From the NCBI GenBank assembly GCA_023384575.1, contig JAHDVP010000018.1:1-48348 (forward strand): a stretch of DNA of 48,348 bases, read 5' to 3'. Origin of the DNA: Acidobacteriota bacterium. GTDB lineage: Bacteria; Acidobacteriota; Vicinamibacteria; Vicinamibacterales; JAFNAJ01. The notes under the pieces were generated by a model that saw nothing but the letters and a program-made list of their open reading frames with translations, made no database searches and was not told where the DNA came from. A program made the position numbers and the translations under genes. Below are positions 15,000-25,065 of the stretch, one piece after another (positions within the stretch are counted from its first letter, which is position 1; each line of letters begins with the position of its first letter).

Positions 15000-16193
15000 A
15001 TGCGTCGTTTCGTCCTCCTGGCCGTCGTCGTCGCCGTCACGGTCGCCTGTCGGCCTTCGGCGTCGTCGTCGGCCTCCTCTTTGGACGAGGCAGCGCCCCG
15101 CGAGGTCGTCGTCGTCACGGCCGCTCACGAACGGCTCGGGCGGGCGATCTCTGTGACCGGCACCCTGGCGGCCGAGGAGCAGGTGGTCCTCAGCATGAAG
15201 GTCGCCGGCCGGTTGCAGGATCTGCTCGTCGACCTCGGGTCGAGCGTCGGCGCGGGCCAGGCCGTGGCGCGGGTGGTCCCGACCGACTTCCTGTTGCGCA
15301 TCGCCCAGGCCGAGGCGGCCCTGCAGCAGGCGCGCGCGCGCCTCGGGCTTCCGCCGGAGGGCGACGACGACCGAATCGACCCGCAGGCGACGGCCGTCGT
15401 GCGGCAGGCGCGGGCGGTGCTCGACGAGTCCCGCCTGACCCGCACCCGTGTGGCGACCTTCGTCGAGCGAGGCATCTCGTCGCGGTCAGAACTCGACGCG
15501 GCTGACGCCGCCCTGCAGGTCGCCGACAGCCGGTACCAGGACGCGCTCGAGGAGGTTCGCAACCGGCAGGCGCTTCTGCTGCAACGGCGCTCGGAGGTCG
15601 AGATCGCGCGGCAGCAGCTGCGCGACACGACCCTGTTGGCCCCCTTCGACGGCGTCGTGCGCGAGCGCACCGCCTCGCCTGGCATGTACGTGGCGCCCGG
15701 CATCCCGATCGTGACGCTCGTTCGGGTGCATCCGCTGCGTCTGCGGCTCGAGGTCCCCGAGCGGGACGCCGCGGCGATTGCGGTCGGGCAGCGCGTCCGC
15801 GTGCTGGTCGAAGGAGACGACGAGGCGCACGCGGGCCGCGTGGCGCGGCTGAGTCCCGCGATCTCGGAGGGGAGCCGGACGCTGTTGCTCGAAGCCGAAG
15901 TGCCGAACGAGCAGCGGCGGCTGCGGCCGGGGTCGTTCGCCAAGGCGGAGATCGTCGTCGATGCCGACGAGGCGGCGGTGCTCGTGCCGGCCTCCGCGGT
16001 CGTGACCTTCGCCGGCCTCGACAAGGTGATGACCGTGCGCGACGGACGCGCCGACGAACGCGCCGTCAGGCTCGGGCGACGGGTCGGCGGGCAGGTCGAG
16101 GTGGTGACCGGGCTGGCCGCCGGCGAGCCGGTGGTCGTCGAACCAGGGAACCTCGTGAACGGCCAGGCCGTTCGCGCGCGTCGCGCCGAGTAG
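15000..16193 (+). CDS. RND efflux periplasmic adaptor (membrane fusion protein), lipoprotein
   Basis: A 397-residue HlyD/AcrA-family adaptor that would bridge an inner-membrane RND pump to an outer-membrane channel. MRRFVLLAVVVAVTVAC is a lipoprotein signal with Cys at the cleavage site. Then come the lipoyl half-motif (GRLQDLLVDLGSSVGAGQ), an alpha-helical hairpin rich in Arg, Ala and Gln (about residues 100-205), the second lipoyl half (LLAPFDGVVRERTASPGMYV), and the beta-barrel and membrane-proximal domains. ATG 15000 was preferred to the in-frame TTG 14970 because only the former gives a clean signal peptide. The pump gene follows after 22 bases, so the two form an operon. Confidence 0.92.
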   Translation: MRRFVLLAVVVAVTVACRPSASSSASSLDEAAPREVVVVTAAHERLGRAISVTGTLAAEEQVVLSMKVAGRLQDLLVDLGSSVGAGQAVARVVPTDFLLRIAQAEAALQQARARLGLPPEGDDDRIDPQATAVVRQARAVLDESRLTRTRVATFVERGISSRSELDAADAALQVADSRYQDALEEVRNRQALLLQRRSEVEIARQQLRDTTLLAPFDGVVRERTASPGMYVAPGIPIVTLVRVHPLRLRLEVPERDAAAIAVGQRVRVLVEGDDEAHAGRVARLSPAISEGSRTLLLEAEVPNEQRRLRPGSFAKAEIVVDADEAAVLVPASAVVTFAGLDKVMTVRDGRADERAVRLGRRVGGQVEVVTGLAAGEPVVVEPGNLVNGQAVRARRAE

Positions 16194-16215
16194 GCACGGG
16201 AGACGCCCGACGGTC

Positions 16216-19200
16216 ATGAAGAGCCTCGCTGCCATCTGCATCGTCCGCCCCGTGTTCGCCAGCATGCTGATCCTGGCGCTGGTCGTGGTGGGGGCGGCCA
16301 GCTGGTTCGGCCTCGGCGTCGACCGTTTTCCGGCCGTGGACCTCCCGACGGTGCGGGTGCGCACGATCCTGCCTGGGGCGTCGCCGGAAGAGATCGAAGT
16401 CCAGGTGTCGCAGCGCATCGAAGAGGCCGTGAACACCGTCGAGGGCATCAACGAGCTTCGGTCGGTGTCGGCGGCCGGCATTTCGCTGGTGATTGCGACC
16501 TTCGAGCTCGACCGCGACATCGACGCCGCGACGCAGGACGTGCGCGATCGCGTGGCGGCGGTGGTGAGCCGCCTGCCGGTCGACGCCCAGCCGCCGGTCA
16601 TCGCGAAGGCCGACAACGATCAGGCCCCGGTCGTGACGATCGCGGTGACGGCCAACCGTCCGCTCCGCGAGCTGACCGAACTGGCCGACAAGGTGGTCAA
16701 GGTGCAGCTCGAGCGGGCCCGCGGGGTGGGCGAGGTGACGCTCGTGGGCGGCCTCGAGCGGGCGATCAACGTCTGGGTCGAGGCCGACCGTCTCGCGGCC
16801 TACCGGCTGCCGATCACGACCGTGCGCAGCGCCCTGGTGCGGCAGAACGCCGACCTGCCCGGCGGCAACGTGACGCAGCAGACGACCGAGCAGACGCTGC
16901 GCACGATGGGGCGGCTCACCGACCCCACGGCCTTCAACGACCTGGTGCTGACGCGCATCGACGGGGCGCCGATCCGCGTGCGTGACGTCGGCTTCGCCGA
17001 GGACGGCACGAAAGAGCAGCGGTCGCTGTCGCGGCTCGACGGCGTGCCGACGGTGATTCTCGAGGTGCGGCGCCAGTCGGGGGCGAACACGGTGGCCGTC
17101 ATCGAGGCGGTCAGGGCGAACATGGCACGGGCGCAGGCCCAGCTCCCGCCCGATGTCTCGTTGGAGGTGATCCGCGATCAGTCGCGGTACATCTACAACG
17201 CGCTGCACGAGATCAACGTGCACCTCGTGCTGGGCAGCGTGTTCGCGTGCCTCGTCGTGTTCGTCTTCATGCGCAACTGGCGCTCCACGCTGATTGCCGG
17301 CGTGGCGATTCCGGCATCGGTCATCGCCACCTTCGGCATGATGCGGGCGCTCGATTTCACGCTCAACAGCGTGACGATGCTGGCGCTCGTGCTGATGGTG
17401 GGCATCGTGATCGACGACGCGATCGTGGTGCTCGAGAACATCTTCCGCTTCGTCGAGGAGAAGAAGCTCGAGCCGTTCGCGGCAGCGCGCGAGGCGACCG
17501 CCGAGATCGCGCTGCCGGTGATGGCGACGACCTTCAGCCTCGCGGTCATCTTCATCCCGGTGTCGTTCATGTCGAGCGTGTCGGGGCGCTTTCTGTACCA
17601 GTTCGGGATCACGGCGGCGGTGGCCATCATGGTCAGCCTCCTCGTGTCGTTCACGCTGACGCCGATGATGAGCGCCCGCCTCCTGAGGGGCGGAGGTGGT
17701 GCGCACGGCGGAGGCCAGGCCGCCAGGTCGCGCGCCGGGTTCTACGCCACGATCGACGCCGTCTACACGGGCCTGCTGCAGTGGTCGATGGAACGACGCC
17801 CGGTCGTGCTGGGCCTCGCGGCGACCGTCGCGCTCTCCTCGATCCCGCTCTACGGCCTCGTGAGGCAGGAGTACGTGCCGAGCGACGTCGACGAGGCCGA
17901 GTTCGAGATGAGCGTGACGGCCCGGGAGGGCACGAGCCTCGCCTCGATGAACCAGGCGCTCGAGGTCGTCGAGCGCGAGGTGCGGACGGTGCCCGGCGTG
18001 CGGCTGGTGCTGGCGAGCGTTGGGGGCAGCTTCCTCGGCGCGGTGAACCAGGGCACGTTGTACGTGCGCATCGCGCCCCACGAGGAACGGGTCCTCTCGA
18101 TCGGGCGTGTCGTCAGGAGCCTGCTGCGCCTCGATCCGCTCGAAGCGTTTCGCGGCAACTACAGCCAGCGTCAGGTCATGCAGGAGATCAGGCGGCGGAT
18201 GCGCGCGTATCCCGACCTGCGCACGTCGGTACGGAACATCCAGGCGTTCAACCTCGGCGGCGGGCCGTGGGACGTGGACTTCGCCATCCGCGGGCCCGAG
18301 CTCGAGCCGCTGGCGGGGTTCGCCGAGGCGCTGCGCCGGCGCGCCCCGGAGCTCGGTCTCGTCGACGCGGACACGACCTTGAAGCTCGACAAGCCGGAGC
18401 TGCGCGTCGAGATCGACCGGGCGCGGGCCGCCGACCTCGGCGTCGACACGCAGGACATCGCCGCCGCGCTGCGCCTCATGGTCGGCGGCGACCAGGAAGT
18501 GACGCGGTTCCGCGACGCCGCCGTCAACGATGACTACGACGTCCAGCTCAGGCTCGTCGAGGGCGACCGCAACGACCGGGGCACGATCGCGCAGCTCTTC
18601 GTGCCGCGCCAGGGCGGCGGCGTCGTGCGCCTCGATAACGTCGTGAGGATCGTCGACGCCGAGAGCCCCTCTCGCATCGATCGACTCGACCGTCAGCGCG
18701 TCGTCAACGTCCGCGGTGGCGTCGCGCCGGGGTTCGCGCAGGGCGACCGGGTCGCCACGCTGCGGCAGGAGGTGGCGTCGATGAACCTGCCGCCCGCCTA
18801 CAGCACCAGCGTGACCGGGAAGAGCCGAGAGCTCGAGCGCACCGCGCAGGAGTTCGTCTGGGCCTTCCTGCTGTCGATCGCCTTCATGTACATGATCCTG
18901 GCGGCGCAGTTCGAGAGCACGGTGCACCCGCTCACCATCCTCCTCTCGCTGCCAATCGCCATCCCGTTCGCCCTGCTGTCGCTCTGGGCGACGGGCAACA
19001 CCCTCAACCTGTATTCGTCGCTCGGCCTGCTCGTGCTCTTCGGCGTCGTGAAGAAGAACGCCATCCTGCAGATCGACCACATGAACAACCTGCGCCGGGC
19101 GGGCATGGCCCGCCTCGACGCGATCCTCCAGGCCAACCGCGACCGGTTGCGACCGATCCTCATGACCACGCTGTCGCTCGTCGCCGGCATGACGCCGCTT

Positions 19201-19422
19201 GCGCTCGGGACGGGCCCGGGCGCCGAGGAGCGGCGGACCATCGCGGTCGTGGTGATTGGCGGGCAGATGCTGTCGCTGCTGCTCACGCTGCTCGTGACGC
19301 CGGTGGCCTATTCGACCTTCGACGACATCGGCCGCTCGTTCGCGTGGCGGCGGCTCAGCGCGCGGGCGCGCGCCCTGCTGCCGTGGTGGCGGTCGCCCAG
19401 CGCCGGGGAAGCGCGGTCGTAG
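16216..19422 (+). CDS. RND efflux pump, HAE1-type permease
   Basis: A 1068-residue proton-driven inner-membrane pump of the AcrB/MexB type. It has the expected two-fold layout: TM1 at the N-terminus, a large periplasmic loop, TM2-6, TM7 at about residue 540, a second periplasmic loop, and TM8-12. The proton-relay pair is intact (GIVIDDAIVVLEN, D400 and D401 in TM4). Length and start (IVRPVFASMLILALVVVG) match the hydrophobe/amphiphile subfamily. Drugs, bile-like compounds or endogenous lipids are all possible substrates. No TolC-type outer-membrane gene or regulator is adjacent, so the pair must borrow a channel. The stop is four bases from the convergent stop of the next gene. Confidence 0.95.
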   Translation: MKSLAAICIVRPVFASMLILALVVVGAASWFGLGVDRFPAVDLPTVRVRTILPGASPEEIEVQVSQRIEEAVNTVEGINELRSVSAAGISLVIATFELDRDIDAATQDVRDRVAAVVSRLPVDAQPPVIAKADNDQAPVVTIAVTANRPLRELTELADKVVKVQLERARGVGEVTLVGGLERAINVWVEADRLAAYRLPITTVRSALVRQNADLPGGNVTQQTTEQTLRTMGRLTDPTAFNDLVLTRIDGAPIRVRDVGFAEDGTKEQRSLSRLDGVPTVILEVRRQSGANTVAVIEAVRANMARAQAQLPPDVSLEVIRDQSRYIYNALHEINVHLVLGSVFACLVVFVFMRNWRSTLIAGVAIPASVIATFGMMRALDFTLNSVTMLALVLMVGIVIDDAIVVLENIFRFVEEKKLEPFAAAREATAEIALPVMATTFSLAVIFIPVSFMSSVSGRFLYQFGITAAVAIMVSLLVSFTLTPMMSARLLRGGGGAHGGGQAARSRAGFYATIDAVYTGLLQWSMERRPVVLGLAATVALSSIPLYGLVRQEYVPSDVDEAEFEMSVTAREGTSLASMNQALEVVEREVRTVPGVRLVLASVGGSFLGAVNQGTLYVRIAPHEERVLSIGRVVRSLLRLDPLEAFRGNYSQRQVMQEIRRRMRAYPDLRTSVRNIQAFNLGGGPWDVDFAIRGPELEPLAGFAEALRRRAPELGLVDADTTLKLDKPELRVEIDRARAADLGVDTQDIAAALRLMVGGDQEVTRFRDAAVNDDYDVQLRLVEGDRNDRGTIAQLFVPRQGGGVVRLDNVVRIVDAESPSRIDRLDRQRVVNVRGGVAPGFAQGDRVATLRQEVASMNLPPAYSTSVTGKSRELERTAQEFVWAFLLSIAFMYMILAAQFESTVHPLTILLSLPIAIPFALLSLWATGNTLNLYSSLGLLVLFGVVKKNAILQIDHMNNLRRAGMARLDAILQANRDRLRPILMTTLSLVAGMTPLALGTGPGAEERRTIAVVVIGGQMLSLLLTLLVTPVAYSTFDDIGRSFAWRRLSARARALLPWWRSPSAGEARS

Positions 19423-19426
19423 GCGG

Positions 19427-21790
19427 CTACCGGAGGTGGCGGCTCACGTCACCCCTCACGCCGCTCAGGTCGGCGGGACGCCGGTCGTCGGGCCACGCGA
19501 GGAAGTACTCGAGGACGGGCCGATCGTCGGTGAGGACGGGGCCTTCGCCGACGTACCGCCGAATCTCCTCCGGCCCCGCCACGTACAGCGACAGCAGCGT
19601 CTCGAACGAGTCGATGCCCATCGACGTCAGGATCTCGCGGGTCGCCGGATCCTGCATCTTGCCGAGCTCGAACCAGTCGCGACGCAGGGCGAGCGGCCGG
19701 CGGCCCGCGACGAAGAGGCTGCCATCGGCCCACATCGTCGCGTCCGGAAACGCCGTGAGGAACGTCCGGACGAGGAGCTTGTACGCCCACTCGGTGTCGG
19801 CCGCGAGCCATTGCAGGACGATGCCGTCTTCGGCCAGGGCCCGCTTCACGAGCTCGTAGTACTGGAGCGAGTACAGGTTCGACGACCCGGCGTGCGTCGG
19901 AATGATGATGTCGGCGGTGATGATGTCGTACCGGTTGTGCGTGAGCAGCAGGTAGTTGCGCCCGTCGTCGACGCGGAGCCGGACGTTCTGGCGGGCGAGC
20001 AGGTCGAAGTTGACGTGGCGGAACCACTCCGAGCCCCGGGCGACGCCTCGCGACAGCTCGACGACGGTGAGGTCGATGCCGGAGAACCGACCGATGGCGC
20101 CCGGCGTCGCCCCCCCGCCGAGCCCGATGACGAGCGCCCGCTTCGGGTCGGGGTGAAGCGCGACCGGCAGAAAGCCGATGCGATGGTGCACGTAGGCGCC
20201 ACCCGGCGTGTCATTGGCCTGGTGCGATCCGTCGAGGTACATGACGCGGCTCGGCGTGGGCTGGCCCATGTTCCGCTCGTGAATCGCCACAGTGGTCTGC
20301 ACCCCCTCCTCACGCCACAACTGGCGCTCGCCGCGGCGGTGGTACTTCATCACGAAGTCGAACGGGTCGGGCACGAACCACGTGGCGACGCCGAAGGCGG
20401 CCACGCCCGCTGCGGCCACCGTCCACCGCCGGCTCGACGGTGCGGCGACGACCAGGGCCAGCCCGCTCGCGAGGACGAGCGCCGAGATCGCGACGAGGCT
20501 GGCGCGGCTGCCGAGCCATGGCAGCAGCACGAACCCCGCCGCCACCGACCCGGCGATCGCCCCGCACACGTTGAGCGAGTAGAAGACACCGATGCGCCGG
20601 GCCGTGTCGGGATGGCCGGCCGACGCCCCGCCGGCGTACAGCCGCAGGCCCACCGGAAAGGCCGCGCCGAAGAGCAGCGCCGCAGGGAAGATCGCCAGCA
20701 GGCTCGCGATGAAGAGCGGCACCACGTAGCGGGCCCCTTCACTGCCGAGCCACGGCAGCGACCAGTCGATCAGCGGGAAGCTGAGCCCCAGGGCGGCGAA
20801 CGAGAGCACCGCGAGCACCGCGACCCCAACCTCCAGGCCGGCGAGCACGACCACCCAGTCCCAGCGGCGCCGCATGAACGGGGTGACCAGGTAGCTGCCA
20901 ATGGCGATGCCGCCGAGCACCGTGGCCAGCATCACGGTGAACGCGTAGGCCGTCGGCCGGAGGAAGATGACGAGCACCCTGAACCAGACCACCTCCAGCG
21001 CCAGCGAGGCGAAGCCGGAGATCACGAAGACGGCGAGTACCAGGCGCCGCAGGCCCTGCCCGACCGGAGCGTCGTCAGCCACCGTGGCGCCGCCCGACCG
21101 CTCCGCAGGCGCCCCGCCGGTCGTGGCGACCACGGCCGGGGCCAGGCGGCGCGAGGCGAGCAGCCCGCCGAGACCCACCGCGACGTTGAGGGCCGCCGCG
21201 ATGAAGAACGACGTCCGGACGCCGATGTGTGGCAGGAGGTAGAACCCGGCCGTGAGCGACCCGACGATCGCGCCGAGTGTGTTCGTCCCGTAGAGCAGCC
21301 CGACGCGGCTGCCCAGCGCGTCGAGCCGGGTCAACGACGACTTGAGCACGAGCGGCAGGGTGGCGCCCATGAGCGCGGTCGGCACCAGGAGCACCGCGGC
21401 CGATCCCAGGAACCGGAACGCGGTGACGATCGCCACGTGCTCGGGCATCACCGGGTGCGCCAGCACCCACGCACGCTTGACGCCTTCGAGCGCGAGCGGC
21501 GTGGCGAGCGCCGTCACGGCGATCAGCAACTCGACGACGCCGAACCAGAACAGCGGCCGCCGGAGTCGATCGGCCACCCGACCGGCCATCGCGCTGCCGA
21601 GCGCGAGGCCGCCCATGAACGCGGCGAGCACGGTGCTGGCGGCGTAGATGGTGACCCCGAAGACCAGGGAGAGCAGCCGGAGCCAGAGCACCTGGTAGAC
21701 CAGCGCCGCCACTCCGGACAGGAAGAAGAGGACGACGAGCGTGACGACGAGTCGACTGTCGGTGGTCTGGCTGTTGGACGTGGATGGCAA
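19427..21790 (-). CDS. Membrane-fused spermidine synthase-like protein
   Basis: A 787-residue fusion. The first 480 residues carry about 12-14 hydrophobic segments in two similar blocks, each beginning with a motif of the type FFLSGVAALVYQVLWLRLL or ISGFASLALEVVWFRVL, typical of fused MFS/spermidine synthase proteins. The C-terminal 300 residues are a class I SAM-dependent fold with ALVIGLGGGATPGAI, VVELS and DDGRNYLLLTHNRYDIITAD. Aminopropyl transfer to a polyamine is the family-level guess; the real substrate is unknown and no SAM decarboxylase is nearby. The start is a TTG at 21790 with no better alternative upstream. The gene follows the antiporter gene by 59 bases and has a possible promoter of its own. 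Confidence 0.85.
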   Translation of the reverse strand: MPSTSNSQTTDSRLVVTLVVLFFLSGVAALVYQVLWLRLLSLVFGVTIYAASTVLAAFMGGLALGSAMAGRVADRLRRPLFWFGVVELLIAVTALATPLALEGVKRAWVLAHPVMPEHVAIVTAFRFLGSAAVLLVPTALMGATLPLVLKSSLTRLDALGSRVGLLYGTNTLGAIVGSLTAGFYLLPHIGVRTSFFIAAALNVAVGLGGLLASRRLAPAVVATTGGAPAERSGGATVADDAPVGQGLRRLVLAVFVISGFASLALEVVWFRVLVIFLRPTAYAFTVMLATVLGGIAIGSYLVTPFMRRRWDWVVVLAGLEVGVAVLAVLSFAALGLSFPLIDWSLPWLGSEGARYVVPLFIASLLAIFPAALLFGAAFPVGLRLYAGGASAGHPDTARRIGVFYSLNVCGAIAGSVAAGFVLLPWLGSRASLVAISALVLASGLALVVAAPSSRRWTVAAAGVAAFGVATWFVPDPFDFVMKYHRRGERQLWREEGVQTTVAIHERNMGQPTPSRVMYLDGSHQANDTPGGAYVHHRIGFLPVALHPDPKRALVIGLGGGATPGAIGRFSGIDLTVVELSRGVARGSEWFRHVNFDLLARQNVRLRVDDGRNYLLLTHNRYDIITADIIIPTHAGSSNLYSLQYYELVKRALAEDGIVLQWLAADTEWAYKLLVRTFLTAFPDATMWADGSLFVAGRRPLALRRDWFELGKMQDPATREILTSMGIDSFETLLSLYVAGPEEIRRYVGEGPVLTDDRPVLEYFLAWPDDRRPADLSGVRGDVSRHLR

Positions 21791-21819
21791 GATGAGGTGA
21801 CCTCGACCGAAGGGTGCCT

Positions 21820-21825
21820 AGAATA
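21820..21825 (-). promoter_or_regulatory. -10 box of the spermidine synthase-like gene
   Basis: TATTCT on the minus strand lies 29 bases before the TTG start codon, in the gap after the antiporter gene. No clear -35 is visible. Confidence 0.35.
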
Positions 21826-21849
21826 GCAGAGGTTCTGGTCCCGATCGGT

Positions 21850-24009
21850 TCAGCCGGCCGGCGGGCCCTGCAGCCGCTCCACGTCCTCGCGGCGACCCGC
21901 GACGACCAGCCGGTCGTCGCGGTGCACGACGGAGTCCGCCGTGGGCACCGCGATGTCGCCGCCGGGCCGCTTGATGCCGGCCACGGTGACGCCGAAACGA
22001 TTCCGCAGCTCGAGTTGCGCGAGCGTCTGCCCGACCCACGCCGGGTGCCCGGCGAGGTCGACCTCGCCGACGGCGAAGTCTTGCGCCCCCTCGGCCTGAC
22101 CCGTGACGTCGAGCTCCGACGCGTGCGCCATGGCCTCGCGCAGGCCGTCGGGTTCGCCCGACAGAATGACGCGATCCCCCGGGAACATCCGATGGTCGGG
22201 GGCAGGGTTGAGCACGCTCTGCCCGGCGCGGCTCACGGCGAGCACGGTAACCCGGAATCGCTCGCGGATCCGCAGCTCGGCGATGGTCCGCCCCGCCCAT
22301 GTCGAGCCTGCGGCGAGACGCAGTTCCCTGAGGCCGGGTACGCCCTCGGCGACGGCTCCCAGGTCGTCCATGGCCGTCGTCAAGGCATCGACTGCCTGCT
22401 CGGCGGCGTCGGCGAACGGGCGGAGGATGACCGAGGCGCCTTCGATCCGCAGCGTGTCCTCCTCCTCGGGCACGCGGCAGGCCACCGCGACCTTGCCTCG
22501 ATACCCACGCTCGTCGAGGTGGCGCAGCAGCACGCGTCCGGTGTCGACGTCGGGCGCCGTGCTCACGACCCAGCTCGCCTGGTCGAGCGGCAGGTGCTCG
22601 AAGAGCTCCGGGTCCTCGGCATCGCCGTACACCACGGGGATGCCGGCCTCGCGCCAGTGCCTGAGAGCGCCCGGGTCGAAATCGACGCCGAGCACCCGCT
22701 TCTGTCGGCGCAACAGGTGGCGGGCGATGCCGCCGCCGTACCGACCGAGGCCGAAGAGGATGACGTCGACCGCAGGCGGGCGTTCATGGGTGTCGGCCGC
22801 CCCTTCCCGGTAGGGCCGGGTCCGCTCGAAGATTCCCAGCCAGGGTGCGAGGCGCTCGTAGATCGGCGCCGAATACAGGATGAGGTACGTGGACAGGCCG
22901 ATGGTGAGCAGGCCCACGAAGGTGATGAGTCCCATCGCCCGCGCGTCGATGTGCCCGAGACTGAGACCGAGCGCCCCGAGGATCAGTGAGAACTCCGAGA
23001 TCTGGGCCACGGTGAGGCCGGCCAGGAACCCGGTGCGCTTGCGGTAGCCCATCGCGCCCATGATGACCATGACGATCAGCGGGTTGCCGATGAGCACGAA
23101 CGCGGACAGCACGACGGAGGGCCCGACGGTGGCCCCGAGCACCGACAGATCGAGCCGCGCGCCCAGGTCGATGAAGAAGAAGAGCAACAGGAAGTCACGT
23201 ACCGTGACGAGCCGGCCCGCGACGGCCTCGCGGTAGGGTGTCGAGGCGATGGCGACGCCGGCGAGGAACGCGCCGACCTCGCGACTGAACCCGAGCGATT
23301 CGCCGAGGGCGGCGAGCGCCACCGCCCAGGCGATGGAGAACAGCACCAGCAGCTCGGGCGATCTCGCCAGCCTGGCGACGAGCTGCGGCAGGCCCCAGCG
23401 CATCAGCACGACGAGCGCCCCGAGGAACACGACGCCGGTGATGCCGACCCGTACGACCTGCGCGGCCACTCGGCCGCCCGACTCGTCGTCCATGCCGGCG
23501 CCGAGCGCCGTCAGACCGATCATCACCAGGATGACCGCGATGTCCTGCACGATCAGGAATCCCACCGCGATCCGGCCGTGCAGCGCGTCGATCTCGCGCT
23601 TGTCCGACAGCAGCTTGACGATGATGATCGTGCTCGAGAACGTCAGCGCGACGGCGATGTAGAGCGCCGCAAGCGGTGGAAACCCCAGGGCCAGCGTGAT
23701 GCCGAAGCCGATCACGGACGTGAAGACGACCTGCCCGATGCCCGTCGCGAGCGCGACCGGGCCGACCGTCCGGATCATCGCCACGTCGAGCTTGAGGCCG
23801 ACGACGAACAGCAGCAACGCGATGCCGACACTGGCGAGCAGCTCAATCTGCTCGTGGCTCGAGACGATGCCGAGCGCCGCCGGGCCCACGAGGATGCCGA
23901 CACCGATGAACGACACGATGAGCGGCTGCCGCAGTCCGGCGCCGAGGGCCCCGACGGCGAGCGCGATCGCGAGGATGAGGGCGATTTCGAGAAACGGGCC
24001 GTGAGCCAT
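21850..24009 (-). CDS. CPA2-family cation:proton antiporter with TrkA-N and TrkA-C domains
   Basis: A 719-residue KefB/YbaL-like protein. About 12 membrane segments fill residues 1-390 (start LEIALILAIALAVGALGAGLR; TFSSTIIIVKLLSDK and LIVQDIAVI are family motifs). Then comes a TrkA-N Rossmann domain (VDVILFGLGRYGGGIARHL with VLGVDFD) that binds NAD(H) or a similar nucleotide, and two TrkA-C-like domains at about 520-600 and 635-715. Such proteins exchange K+ or Na+ for H+ under nucleotide control. The start codon is only three bases after the hypE stop, so the antiporter is almost certainly cotranscribed with hypCDE, an unusual partnership. Confidence 0.92.
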   Translation of the reverse strand: MAHGPFLEIALILAIALAVGALGAGLRQPLIVSFIGVGILVGPAALGIVSSHEQIELLASVGIALLLFVVGLKLDVAMIRTVGPVALATGIGQVVFTSVIGFGITLALGFPPLAALYIAVALTFSSTIIIVKLLSDKREIDALHGRIAVGFLIVQDIAVILVMIGLTALGAGMDDESGGRVAAQVVRVGITGVVFLGALVVLMRWGLPQLVARLARSPELLVLFSIAWAVALAALGESLGFSREVGAFLAGVAIASTPYREAVAGRLVTVRDFLLLFFFIDLGARLDLSVLGATVGPSVVLSAFVLIGNPLIVMVIMGAMGYRKRTGFLAGLTVAQISEFSLILGALGLSLGHIDARAMGLITFVGLLTIGLSTYLILYSAPIYERLAPWLGIFERTRPYREGAADTHERPPAVDVILFGLGRYGGGIARHLLRRQKRVLGVDFDPGALRHWREAGIPVVYGDAEDPELFEHLPLDQASWVVSTAPDVDTGRVLLRHLDERGYRGKVAVACRVPEEEDTLRIEGASVILRPFADAAEQAVDALTTAMDDLGAVAEGVPGLRELRLAAGSTWAGRTIAELRIRERFRVTVLAVSRAGQSVLNPAPDHRMFPGDRVILSGEPDGLREAMAHASELDVTGQAEGAQDFAVGEVDLAGHPAWVGQTLAQLELRNRFGVTVAGIKRPGGDIAVPTADSVVHRDDRLVVAGRREDVERLQGPPAG

Positions 24010-24012
24010 GCG

Positions 24013-25065
24013 TCAGCAGATACGAGGCAGGAGCTCGCCCTCGGGCTCGGCGAGCAGCCGGCGGCCGAACCCCGTGTCGAGCACGACGGATCCGCGGAAG
24101 TCGTCGACCGCCGCGCCGATGACGGCGGCTCGCGCCCCGAGCGGATGGGCACGCAGGGCGGCGAGGACCGCGTCGACCCGGTCGGGCCGGACGGCGAGCA
24201 CGGCCTTGCCCTCGTTGGCGATCAGGAACGGGTCGATGCCGACGAGCTCGGCGGCGGCCCTGACCTCGTCGCGCAGCGGCAGTGCCGGCTCGTCGACGAC
24301 GATGCCGACGCCGCTCTTGCCGGCCATCTCGTGGAGCACGCCCGAGACGCCGCCGCGTGTCGGGTCCTTCATCGCGACGAGACCGTCGCCGGCTGCGTCG
24401 AGCGCCGCGCGCACGAGCCCGTTGAGTGGTGCGACGTCCGAGCGCAGGTCGCCCTCGAGCGCCAGCCGGTGTCGGGCCGCCATGATGGCCATGCCGTGGT
24501 CGCCGATCGTGCCGGTGACGACGATCCGGTCGTCGGGGCGCAGGCCGCAATCGCGGACCACGCGGTCGGCGAACGCGACGCCGGCCGTGTTGAAGACCAC
24601 CCCGTCGATCTCGCCCCGTCCCATGACCTTGGTGTCGCCCGTGACGATGGTGGTCGCCGCCTCGAGGCACGCCGCGGTGACCGATGCCTGAAGCCGCTCC
24701 AGCGTCTCGCGCGGAAAGCCCTCCTCGATGATGACGGCGCACGTCAGACCGAGCACGTCGGTCGCACCCATCATCGCGAGGTCGTTCACGGTGCCGCAGA
24801 CGGCGAGGCGGCCGATGTCTCCGCCTGGGAACTCGATGGGATGGACGACGTGCGAGTCGGTGGTCAGGACGAGCCAGCGATCGCCCACCCGGAAGGCCGC
24901 CCCGTCGTCGAGCGAGGCGAGGCCGACCCGGTCGTCGTCGTCGGGGGCCGCGTCACGGGCGAAGAGGCCCGCGATGAGGGCGCGCATCGCGCGCCCTCCG
25001 GCGCCGTACTTCAGCGTGATGCGGTCGTCGATGCGCGGGGGCGGCGGGCGCCGGACGTCGCTCAT
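24013..25065 (-). CDS. hypE: [NiFe]-hydrogenase maturation protein HypE
   Basis: A 350-residue HypE that dehydrates the thiocarboxamide on its C-terminal Cys to a thiocyanate, the cyanide donor for the Fe(CN)2CO centre. The C-terminal PRIC ending required for this is intact. ITLKYGAGGRAM, VCGTVNDLAMMGA and MKDPTRGGV are the ATP-binding motifs of the PurM/HypE superfamily. The start ATG at 25065 overlaps the hypD stop (ATGA). HypF, which loads the carbamoyl group, is not in the window. Confidence 0.96.
   Translation of the reverse strand: MSDVRRPPPPRIDDRITLKYGAGGRAMRALIAGLFARDAAPDDDDRVGLASLDDGAAFRVGDRWLVLTTDSHVVHPIEFPGGDIGRLAVCGTVNDLAMMGATDVLGLTCAVIIEEGFPRETLERLQASVTAACLEAATTIVTGDTKVMGRGEIDGVVFNTAGVAFADRVVRDCGLRPDDRIVVTGTIGDHGMAIMAARHRLALEGDLRSDVAPLNGLVRAALDAAGDGLVAMKDPTRGGVSGVLHEMAGKSGVGIVVDEPALPLRDEVRAAAELVGIDPFLIANEGKAVLAVRPDRVDAVLAALRAHPLGARAAVIGAAVDDFRGSVVLDTGFGRRLLAEPEGELLPRIC

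Noticed and set aside
16066-19080. 1004-codon minus-strand open frame opposite the RND pump gene
   Set aside because: Shadow frame of the pump gene; no recognisable protein features.
19436-21826. 796-codon plus-strand open frame opposite the spermidine synthase-like gene
   Set aside because: Charged low-information sequence; the opposite strand encodes a coherent membrane/SAM-fold protein.
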